In this document: positions 1-5,858 of the stretch, piece by piece
Layout: every line of letters begins with the position of its first letter
How positions within the stretch are numbered: the stretch's first letter is position 1
Assembly: GCA_017520365.1 (NCBI GenBank)
Contig: JAFXFQ010000146.1
Span: 1-6,939, forward strand
DNA length: 6,939 nucleotides
Direction: 5' to 3'
Source: Clostridia bacterium
Lineage (GTDB): Bacteria > Bacillota > Clostridia > Oscillospirales > CAG-272
Notes under the pieces: model-generated
Told to the model about the DNA's origin: nothing
What the model saw: only the letters and a program-made list of their open reading frames with translations
Database searches by the model: none
Program-made: the position numbers and the translations under genes

Positions 1-807
1 GATTTTGTCAAAAGAAAGGACTCCGTAACGCTTTGCGGCAAGCTTTGCAGCGGTGTCTACAGGGTGCGTGGCGATATTTCAAGTCAGTTTATCACAGGAC
101 TTATCTTTGCCCTTGTTTTTTTGGGAAAAGACTCGTCTGTTGAGATAATCCCTCCATTCGAGAGCAGATCGTACGTTGATATGACCCTTGGGGCACTTAG
201 CTCTTTTGGAGCCTGCGTAGCCTATGGCTCTGAATACAGGATCGATATAAAGGCCTCAAAGCTTTGCTCCTTTTCGGGCAGGGTCGAGGGCGACTATTCA
301 AATGCCGCATTTCTTGATGCATTTAACTATATCGGCTCCAATATCACGATCAACGGACTGGATCCTCAAAGCCTTCAGGGAGACAGGGTGTACGCCGATT
401 ACTTTGAAAGGATCGCAAATGGTACCCCCACCCTTGATATTTCGGATTGCCCGGATCTCGGCCCCGTTCTTTTTGTTCTTTCCGCACTGAAGAACGGTGC
501 GACCTTTACGGGAACCGAGAGACTTAAGGCAAAAGAGAGCGACAGAGGAGCGGCGATACACGAAGAGCTGTCAAAGCTTTCGGGAGGACTGATCTTCGGT
601 GATAATACCATTACAGTTCCGAAGCAGGAGCTTCGATACGGCACAGAGGAGATCGATTCTCACAACGATCACCGCATAGTGATGGCTATGTCGGTGGCGC
701 TGACAAAAACAGGCGGAGTTATAAATGGTGTTGAGGCCGTAAGAAAAAGCTATCCCAACTTTTTTGAGGACATAAAGGGACTTGGCGCAGAGGTAGAATT
801 ATCATGA
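1..807 (+). CDS. aroA: 3-phosphoshikimate 1-carboxyvinyltransferase (EPSP synthase), 5' partial
   Basis: The frame is open from the first base, so the gene begins outside the window; the GTG at 64 lies inside the protein and is not its start. About 268 C-terminal residues are visible, against roughly 430 for the family, so about the first 40% is missing. The enzyme joins PEP to shikimate-3-phosphate in the cytoplasm, the sixth step of the shikimate pathway. Recognisable motifs in order are GDISSQFITGL (visible residues 24-34; the SSQ part binds shikimate-3-phosphate), EGDYSNAAF, DCPDLGP (the family's catalytic Asp region), LKAKESDR (the Lys-Glu of the PEP site), NDHRIVMAM (the His-Arg pair) and the usual ending SYPNFFEDIKGLGAEV. 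No key residue is lost in the visible part. The stop codon overlaps the tyrA start (ATGA), indicating translational coupling in an operon. Identity is secure; the glyphosate-sensitivity class cannot be judged from this fragment. Confidence 0.96.
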   Translation, partial: DFVKRKDSVTLCGKLCSGVYRVRGDISSQFITGLIFALVFLGKDSSVEIIPPFESRSYVDMTLGALSSFGACVAYGSEYRIDIKASKLCSFSGRVEGDYSNAAFLDAFNYIGSNITINGLDPQSLQGDRVYADYFERIANGTPTLDISDCPDLGPVLFVLSALKNGATFTGTERLKAKESDRGAAIHEELSKLSGGLIFGDNTITVPKQELRYGTEEIDSHNDHRIVMAMSVALTKTGGVINGVEAVRKSYPNFFEDIKGLGAEVELS

Positions 808-1661
808 TAGTAGATATCAGCAAAAGAATACTCATTGTAGGTCTTGGCCTTATCGGCGGAAGCTATGCCAAGGTGTTGAAAAGATTCGGATTTCATATAA
901 GCGCGATCACCTTGGAGCAAAGCTCCATTGACTATGCCATCAGAGAAAAGATAATAGATGAGGGTGCCTCCGATATCGATGAAAGGCTCATCGGAGAGGC
1001 GGATCTTATTATATTTGCTCTGTATCCCCACGTGTTTGTGGAGTGGATAGAAAAGAATCAGGGCCTTTTTAAAAGCGGAGCCCTTATCACTGACGTAACA
1101 GGTATTAAGCGGAGCATAGTATATCAGATCCAGGATATGCTTCGCCCCGACGTGGAGTTTGTTGCGGCACACCCTATGGCCGGCCGTGAGGTATCGGGCG
1201 TTGAGAACAGCACGGATAAGCTGTTTATCGGCGCAAACTATATAGTGACCCCAACTGAAAGAAACACTCCCGAGGCGATCCGTACCTGCATTGAGCTGGG
1301 CAGACTTCTGGGCTTTTCCAACGTGACCACTCTGTCTCCCGAGGATCATGACGAAATGATAGGCTTTCTTTCTCAGCTTACCCATTGCATTGCTATCACG
1401 TTGATGACTTGTAACGATAAGGAAAATATAGAGAAATTTACAGGCGACTCCTTCCGTGATCTTACCCGTATCGCCCGTATCAACGACCTGATGTGGAGCG
1501 AGCTGTTCATTTCCAATAAGGATATGCTGCTTCAGCAAATGGATATGTTTATGAGCAAGTTCAATGAGCTTAAAGTGATGCTTGAGAAGGAAGATGTGGA
1601 CGGAATGAGAGCAATGATGCGCCAATCCACCGCGCGCAGAGCATTGTTTGATAAAAATTAG
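804..1661 (+). CDS. tyrA: Prephenate dehydrogenase
   Basis: Cytoplasmic enzyme that oxidatively decarboxylates prephenate to 4-hydroxyphenylpyruvate for tyrosine synthesis. The 285-residue length fits the compact form without chorismate mutase or ACT domains. An N-terminal Rossmann fold carries GLGLIGGS (residues 13-20). HPMAG (123-127) contains the His that matches the family's catalytic histidine. The C-terminal helical dimerisation half carries DHD (181-183), SQLTH (190-194) and GDSFRDLTRIA (214-224), whose Arg binds prephenate in the family. The ATG at 804 is chosen because it overlaps the aroA stop by four bases and starts directly at the Rossmann strand. One oddity: the end of beta-2 reads AITLEQ, with Thr36 where NAD-using members usually have Asp, so cofactor preference is open. 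An arogenate-specific dehydrogenase is a possible alternative. With no ACT domain, tyrosine feedback through such a domain is unlikely. Confidence 0.94.
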   Translation: MIVDISKRILIVGLGLIGGSYAKVLKRFGFHISAITLEQSSIDYAIREKIIDEGASDIDERLIGEADLIIFALYPHVFVEWIEKNQGLFKSGALITDVTGIKRSIVYQIQDMLRPDVEFVAAHPMAGREVSGVENSTDKLFIGANYIVTPTERNTPEAIRTCIELGRLLGFSNVTTLSPEDHDEMIGFLSQLTHCIAITLMTCNDKENIEKFTGDSFRDLTRIARINDLMWSELFISNKDMLLQQMDMFMSKFNELKVMLEKEDVDGMRAMMRQSTARRALFDKN

Positions 1662-1675
1662 TAAAGGTAAAAACT

Positions 1676-2083
1676 ATGGCAGAAGCAGTAAAGAAAACGT
1701 TGGAAGAGGTACGAAGGATCTTTGAGGGCGACCGGTTTGCAACAGAAAACGGAGCGATAATAGAGGAGATAGGAGACCGCAGTGCCACCTGCAGTCTGGT
1801 GATCACAGATTCCCACCGTAACGCCATGGGAGCGGTAATGGGCGGAGCATATTTTATGCTTGCTGATTTTGCTTTTGCGGTGGCGGCCAATTGGGAGAGC
1901 ATGGGATGCGTTTCCCTTCGCTCCGATATATCCTTTCTCGGTGCCTGCAGAGGTGAAAAGCTGATCGCTAAGGCGTCCTGTATAAAGGACGGCAAGACCA
2001 CTGCCTGCTATCGGGTGGACGTGACGGATGAGCTTGGCAACTATGTCGCCGCAGTAACAACAACGGGATATCACGTTAAATGA
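1676..2083 (+). CDS. PaaI-type hotdog-fold thioesterase-like protein
   Basis: The 135-residue length is typical of single-domain hotdog proteins that act as tetrameric acyl-CoA or aryl-CoA thioesterases in the cytoplasm. The family signature is at residues 47-70: His47, Asn49, Gly56-Gly57 and Asp64 in the helix ML-AD-FAFA. Asp64 matches the acidic catalytic residue of PaaI enzymes. The His of the usual HGG motif is Met here (VMGG, 54-57), a change I believe also occurs in some clostridial members. The remainder alternates beta strands (ISFLGACRGEKLIAKASC, then GKTTACYRVDV) as expected for the sheet. The start at 1676 lies 14 bases after the tyrA stop, with a modest AAAGGT ribosome site about 8 bases upstream. 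It is the last gene before a strong terminator, so it should be co-transcribed with aroA-tyrA. Its substrate is unknown; removing aromatic or phenylacetyl-CoA dead-end products is possible but only inferred. Confidence 0.86.
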   Translation: MAEAVKKTLEEVRRIFEGDRFATENGAIIEEIGDRSATCSLVITDSHRNAMGAVMGGAYFMLADFAFAVAANWESMGCVSLRSDISFLGACRGEKLIAKASCIKDGKTTACYRVDVTDELGNYVAAVTTTGYHVK

Positions 2084-2127
2084 TGATGACAAAACCCGTG
2101 ATTTGAATAACACAACACAGATCGATG

Positions 2128-2163
2128 AAAAAGAGCTGTCGCATTTTTGCGACAGCTCTTTTT
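2128..2163 (+). terminator. Rho-independent terminator of the aroA-tyrA-hotdog operon, possibly bidirectional
   Basis: A perfect 13-bp inverted repeat (AAGAGCTGTCGCA at 2131-2143, its complement at 2148-2160) encloses a TTTT loop and is followed by a run of five T (2159-2163). It starts 44 bases after the hotdog stop codon. Five A (2128-2132) precede the stem, so the minus-strand transcript of the dehydrogenase gene would also see a hairpin followed by U residues. The genes on both sides converge here, and one shared terminator is the simplest reading. The plus-strand role is near certain; the minus-strand role is inferred. Confidence 0.92.
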
Positions 2164-2232
2164 GTATAACGAAAACTATGCCGTATCCGTGGAACCGTAA
2201 AAGAATATACCTGTATCAAAGGCCTCTTGTCA

Positions 2233-2267
2233 GGCGTGAACTGGTGAAGACCGTTTCTTCACACGCC
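2233..2267. repeat. Interrupted hairpin in the convergent intergenic region
   Basis: Outer arms GGCGTG (2233-2238) and CACGCC (2262-2267) surround inner arms TGAAGA (2245-2250) and TCTTCA (2256-2261) with loop CCGTT and a six-base bulge on one side. It lies 15 bases past the stop of the minus-strand dehydrogenase, so it would form in that mRNA's 3' untranslated region. No T-run follows on the minus strand, so I do not call it a terminator. An mRNA 3'-end stabilising fold is possible. The rest of 2084-2282 holds only the terminator and no credible gene. Confidence 0.45.
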
Positions 2268-2282
2268 CGCCGGGATTTTGTC

Positions 2283-3656
2283 TTATCGGTATTGATCTGC
2301 AATGGCTCTTGCAACGTGAACTCCGCTTGCCGAAGCGTGGGAAAGGGAGTGGGTTATGCCACTGCCGTCGCCGATAATATAAAGACCCTTGTAGAGGCAT
2401 TCAAGGTCGTTGTTGACCTCCACCTCCATATTGTAGAACTTGACCTCAACACCGTACAGAAGAGTATCATCGTTAGCCGTTCCGGGAGCTACCTTGTCAA
2501 GAGCGTATATCATTTCAATGATGCCGTCAAGAATGCGCTTGGGCAAAACAAGGCTCAGATCTCCGGGGGTCGCCTGAAGCGTGGGAGTGATAAACGCATC
2601 ATCCATTCGGCCGGGCGTGGAGCGGCGTCCGCGGATCAGGTCTCCGAAGCGCTGTACGATAACACCGCCTCCCAGCATATTGCTGAGGCGTGCAATAGAC
2701 TCGCCGTATCCGTTGGAATCCTTGAAGGGCTCGGAGAAGTGCTTGGATACCAGCAGTGCAAAATTTGTGTTTTCAGTCTGCAGAGCAGGATCCTCGTAGC
2801 TGTGACCGTTAACGGTAATGATACCGTTGGTGTTCTCGTTTACCACAGCTCCCTTGGGGTCCATGCAGAAGGTGCGTACCTTGTCGCCGTACTGCTGTGT
2901 TCGGTAAACTATCTTGCTTTCATAAAGCTCGTCGGTCAGATGTGCAAAAACGGCTGCAGGAAGCTCAACACGAACGCCGATGTCTACACGGTTGGATTTT
3001 GTAGGTATCTTCAGCTCGTTGCACACTCTTTCCATCCACTTGCTGCCGATTCTGCCAACAGAAACAATGCATTTTTCGCACCGGTATACCGTATCACGGC
3101 ACTTAACGGCGTATCCGCCGTCAAAGATCTCAATGGAATCTACAGGTGCTTCAAAGAAAAAGTCCACCTTGCCCATAAGATATGAGTATATGTTTTCCAG
3201 CACAACGTAGTTTTTATCTGTGCCGAGATGGCGAACGGAGGCATCCAGAAGGTGCAGATCGTTCTGAATGCACAGAGTTTTAAAGCGGGTACCTGCTGTT
3301 GTGTAGATCCTTGTGCCTTCGCCGCCGTGCTTGAGATTGATCTCGTCAACGTAGTGCATAAGCTCAAGAGCCCGCTTTTTGCCGATATATTCGAATAAAG
3401 TGCCGCCGAAATCGTTGGTGATGTTGTATTTGCCGTCTGAAAAAGCGCCTGCTCCGCCGAAGCCGCTCATGATGGAGCAGCTTTTGCATCCGACGCAGGA
3501 CTTGATCCTTTCGCCGTCTATAGGACAGCGGCGATTCTTCAATTCGTGTCCCGCTTCAAAAACAGCTACCTTCATTACAGGTCTTCGCTGCATAAGCTCA
3601 TATGCTGCAAATATTCCTCCGGGGCCTGCTCCGATAATTATAACATCATATTTCAT
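2283..3656 (-). CDS. FAD-dependent dehydrogenase, COG2509-like
   Basis: This 457-residue cytoplasmic flavoprotein begins with a dinucleotide-binding fold: MKYDVIIIGAGPGG, with GxGxxG at residues 9-14 and Glu34 at the end of beta-2 to hold the FAD ribose. Directly after comes a cysteine cluster, C44-x9-C54-x2-C57-x2-C60, leading into the glycine-rich SGFGGAGAFSDGKY (64-77). The C-terminal part carries GLYIIGDGSGITHSL, the second FAD-contacting Gly-Asp motif. This order matches the uncharacterised FAD-dependent dehydrogenases of COG2509, which I know by family only; electron donor, acceptor and substrate are unknown. The start is supported by AAGGAGA (complement of 3663-3669) six bases upstream of ATG. 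It follows the glycosidase-like gene by 32 bases on the same strand with no terminator between, so it is probably the second gene of one transcript. Alternatives such as an aminoacetone- or geranylgeranyl-reductase relative seem less likely. The family is quite sure, the reaction is not. Confidence 0.85.
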   Translation of the reverse strand: MKYDVIIIGAGPGGIFAAYELMQRRPVMKVAVFEAGHELKNRRCPIDGERIKSCVGCKSCSIMSGFGGAGAFSDGKYNITNDFGGTLFEYIGKKRALELMHYVDEINLKHGGEGTRIYTTAGTRFKTLCIQNDLHLLDASVRHLGTDKNYVVLENIYSYLMGKVDFFFEAPVDSIEIFDGGYAVKCRDTVYRCEKCIVSVGRIGSKWMERVCNELKIPTKSNRVDIGVRVELPAAVFAHLTDELYESKIVYRTQQYGDKVRTFCMDPKGAVVNENTNGIITVNGHSYEDPALQTENTNFALLVSKHFSEPFKDSNGYGESIARLSNMLGGGVIVQRFGDLIRGRRSTPGRMDDAFITPTLQATPGDLSLVLPKRILDGIIEMIYALDKVAPGTANDDTLLYGVEVKFYNMEVEVNNDLECLYKGLYIIGDGSGITHSLSHASASGVHVARAIADQYR

Positions 3657-3688
3657 ATAAGTTCTCCTTAATCCTTTGCAGGAATGCT

Positions 3689-5602
3689 TTAATTTATGGT
3701 TACACGCTTTCCGTCGGCAACGCCGTTTCGGATAAGCTTTCCGTTTTTATAGACCTGCCAGACGCTGTCCTTTATGCTGATGTCATAGACTGCGCCGCAG
3801 ATATGTATTTTAGAAAGAGAGATGTCTCCAAGTCCCCGACAGTTGTTGGGATCGAACGAAAAGGAGGTAAGGCTCTCCGGGATAATGCCGAAAATACCCT
3901 CGGAAACTATTCTGACAAATAAAGCGCTCTCGCCTGAAAGATGGCGCTTGCCCCCCTCGGGATAAGCCTCAACAGCGTATGGTACTCTGTCGCAGAGTAG
4001 GCGCTTTTGGCAATAGCTCAGCAGAGGGGAGTTCATTTTGTCAGACTGTCCCATAATATAAGCGCATTTCATACCGTAAAGGGTAGAGCGATCCCATATC
4101 GTATCTCCCGGATTCTCCTCGGATTTTTCGCAGGTTCGCATACCCTCCTCGGTCCACAGGTGCTGAGACAGCATTGCGCTCAGTGTGCCCTCTGCTCTTG
4201 TTTTGATCCCTATGCAAAGGGGCAGACATATCCACGCACGAAGGGTATCAAAGCCTTTGGAATAGCGGTATGTTTCAAAACCGTGAAGATTGGCTCCGAA
4301 ATATGCCTCAATGGCGTCCTCAAGCTTACTTGCACGCTCTGTGTATACCCTTGCGGTGTCCCCGTCTCCAAGGGAGCGGGCAAGCTTTGCGGCAAGGCGC
4401 AGACCTCCGCAGCAGAGGCTTGAGGTGGAAAGGTTTGCCTTGTTGTCTGTGGGAAATCTGCCTTCAAGCTCATCGCAGTGGGAGTAGATGACTCCGTCCT
4501 CCGTTTTGTTTCTCTCGCAGTACTCGGCACACCATTTTATTGCAGGATAAAGCTCGCGGGCTACTGCCTCATCTCCGAGAAGCAGGCAGAAGAGAGAAGC
4601 GCCGTAAAGGTACATAGCTCCGTCACCGCGGTCACCTGCCCCTTCCCATATATCAAGTCCTTCAGCGATGATGGATGAGGGAAGACGATGATAATTATCT
4701 GACATAAACGGGATGTATGCCTTGTATGCATTGACGGAAGCCTCAATGGCGGTTCTGTCACCCGTCATTGCAAAGTGAGGGCCTGCATATTCGATCTGAT
4801 CGTTGCACCAGATCGCCGCATAGTAGGAGTATCCGCCGGGGCTGTGGAATTTTCCCGAAAGGGTATCGAAAATGCTCTCTCCCGCTCTAAGCTTTGAAAG
4901 CCTTGTCATAGTATCAAGCTCAGGGCTTGAGCTTTTAAGCACCAGTGCGCCGTCGCAAAGATCGCTTATCCTTTTATATCGCTTTTCAAGCTCCGCCTTT
5001 CCATCGGGAACAGGTGAAGAGACAAGACCTACGTCACAGTTGAGATAAATGAAGAGCTGCGCTGTTTTCCCCTCCTCAAGGCTCAGACTATCGTTAAGGT
5101 CGTGACGTACCCTGGCAACGTACACTCCCTTTGTGCCCCTGCCGTAGGAGTATACCGTGTCACCCGGCTGAGAGGCAGTAAGCGTAACGTCTCTCTCTGC
5201 CTCCACGGTAATTGCCTCAAGGCAAAAGCCAAGGTTGGGAGAGGGAAAAAGCAGATGCCGTGTGCGTATTCCGCAGTCAGTTCTGCAATCTATTGCCAAA
5301 ACTCCGTCAAAGGTGAATTTCACAGGCTTTTCGATCACCCTTTTTCCGTCGCAAAGAAGGTAGGGGAGCCCGCTTTCCTCAAATATCACCTCATAAGTTG
5401 CGTGAGTGTTGTTTGGGATAGTTCTTAGGGTGGGGAAAAAGCAGTGGCGCTTAAGAAAAAGGGTACCGTCGTCATTCACACCGTATTTGACGATAAAATC
5501 GGTGTAAAGCCCGCTCATTTCTATATCGTCGAAATGGCTTTGGCCGTCCTTGACAGTCCAGGCTATATGATCGCCCTCAATATTCCAGATCTTTTCTGTC
5601 AT
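3689..5602 (-). CDS. Putative six-hairpin (alpha/alpha-toroid) glycosidase-like protein, cytoplasmic
   Basis: 637 residues with no signal peptide or membrane segment, so probably cytoplasmic. Three parts can be seen. Residues 1-215 are beta-rich, like the N-terminal sandwich of toroid glycosidases. Residues 225-575 hold repeated helix pairs with glycine-rich turns. A short beta tail (580-637) ends in Lys-Asn-Gly and Asp-Gly turns. The helical part carries IWCNDQIEYAGP (264-275), LDIWEGAGDRGDGAMYLYGA (316-335), LSTSSLCCGGLRLAAKLA (391-408), WDRSTLYGMKCAY (503-515) and SGESALFVRIVSEGIFGI (556-573). Such acidic and aromatic clusters at helix ends line the active site in this superfamily. I cannot assign a GH family or name the catalytic acid; Asp268, Glu271, Glu319 and Asp324 are candidates. 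AAAGGAG (within the complement of 5609-5617) fixes the ATG at 5602. It heads a two-gene unit with the FAD dehydrogenase and has its own promoter. Handling of imported oligosaccharides or glycosides is an inference. Confidence 0.72.
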   Translation of the reverse strand: MTEKIWNIEGDHIAWTVKDGQSHFDDIEMSGLYTDFIVKYGVNDDGTLFLKRHCFFPTLRTIPNNTHATYEVIFEESGLPYLLCDGKRVIEKPVKFTFDGVLAIDCRTDCGIRTRHLLFPSPNLGFCLEAITVEAERDVTLTASQPGDTVYSYGRGTKGVYVARVRHDLNDSLSLEEGKTAQLFIYLNCDVGLVSSPVPDGKAELEKRYKRISDLCDGALVLKSSSPELDTMTRLSKLRAGESIFDTLSGKFHSPGGYSYYAAIWCNDQIEYAGPHFAMTGDRTAIEASVNAYKAYIPFMSDNYHRLPSSIIAEGLDIWEGAGDRGDGAMYLYGASLFCLLLGDEAVARELYPAIKWCAEYCERNKTEDGVIYSHCDELEGRFPTDNKANLSTSSLCCGGLRLAAKLARSLGDGDTARVYTERASKLEDAIEAYFGANLHGFETYRYSKGFDTLRAWICLPLCIGIKTRAEGTLSAMLSQHLWTEEGMRTCEKSEENPGDTIWDRSTLYGMKCAYIMGQSDKMNSPLLSYCQKRLLCDRVPYAVEAYPEGGKRHLSGESALFVRIVSEGIFGIIPESLTSFSFDPNNCRGLGDISLSKIHICGAVYDISIKDSVWQVYKNGKLIRNGVADGKRVTIN

Positions 5603-5655
5603 TTTGCGCTCTCCTTTGGCTGTTTTTAAGCTATGAGTATTTTTGTTGCCGTTTC

Positions 5656-5684
5656 ATTATATCATATTTGGTGTGATGATACAA
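5656..5684 (-). promoter_or_regulatory. SigA-type promoter for the glycosidase-like/FAD dehydrogenase unit
   Basis: Read on the minus strand: TTGTAT (complement of 5679-5684), a 17-base spacer, then a perfect TATAAT (complement of 5656-5661) preceded by TGA, giving an extended -10. Transcription should begin near 5649, leaving a leader of about 45 bases before the ATG at 5602. Spacing and consensus match are both very good. Confidence 0.85.
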
Positions 5685-5699
5685 TTTATTTATAAACAT

Positions 5700-5737
5700 A
5701 TTTAAAAAAGGGCAGTTATGAATGGTGCTTTTTAAAT
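5700..5737. repeat. AT-rich inverted repeat between the divergent promoters
   Basis: ATTTAAAAA (5700-5708) is mirrored by TTTTTAAAT (5729-5737), with an extra G:C pair (5710/5728) past a one-base bulge and a 17-base centre. It lies just upstream of the minus-strand -35 box and about 50 bases upstream of the plus-strand one, where a regulator controlling both could bind. In DNA this AT-rich the match may be chance. The full 5603-5858 stretch holds no credible gene. Confidence 0.3.
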
Positions 5738-5787
5738 AATATAAGTCTGTTATTTTTTGCATTTTACGTGTAAATTGTCTTGAAATA

Positions 5788-5816
5788 TTGATTTCGTTTT
5801 TAAAAAGTGGTACTAT
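5788..5816 (+). promoter_or_regulatory. SigA-type promoter for the exported-protein gene
   Basis: TTGATT (5788-5793), a 17-base spacer and TACTAT (5811-5816), preceded by TGG so that the -10 is of the extended TGn type. The predicted start point is near 5823, giving a leader of about 36 bases. A small inverted repeat, GAAAT-N4-ATTTC (5782-5795), overlaps the -35 box and could be an operator, though it is short. Confidence 0.72.
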
Positions 5817-5831
5817 TATTACATTAATAAT
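5815..5831. repeat. Short inverted repeat at the predicted transcription start
   Basis: ATTATT (5815-5820) and AATAAT (5826-5831) are perfect six-base arms around ACATT, centred on the expected start point of the plus-strand promoter. A repressor site here would block initiation. The arms are short and purely A/T, so this is a weak call. Confidence 0.25.
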
Positions 5832-5843
5832 GCTCGATTTTTC

Positions 5844-5850
5844 AGGAGGA
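5844..5850 (+). promoter_or_regulatory. Ribosome binding site of the exported-protein gene
   Basis: AGGAGGA sits eight bases before the ATG at 5859 and is almost a full match to the 16S rRNA 3' end. It decides the start of the following reading frame, which stays open to the end of the window. Confidence 0.92.
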
Positions 5851-5858
5851 GAGAATAT

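Noticed and set aside
64..66. GTG as a possible aroA start
   Set aside because: The frame is open upstream to base 1 and encodes plausible EPSP synthase sequence before the GDISSQF motif, which in the family lies well inside the protein.
750..1625. 291-codon open frame on the minus strand opposite tyrA
   Set aside because: It is fully antisense to a confidently identified prephenate dehydrogenase, with a His- and Lys-rich product lacking any recognisable motif.
2103..3185. Long 360-codon open frame on the plus strand opposite the FAD dehydrogenase
   Set aside because: It runs through the terminator hairpin and antisense to a protein with clear FAD motifs, shows no known domain and has no ribosome site. 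It is a by-product of codon bias on the coding strand.
5618..5858. Possible riboswitch or small RNA in the AT-rich intergenic region
   Set aside because: The predicted leaders are only about 36 and 45 bases long, and no GC-paired stems or conserved riboswitch cores are visible.
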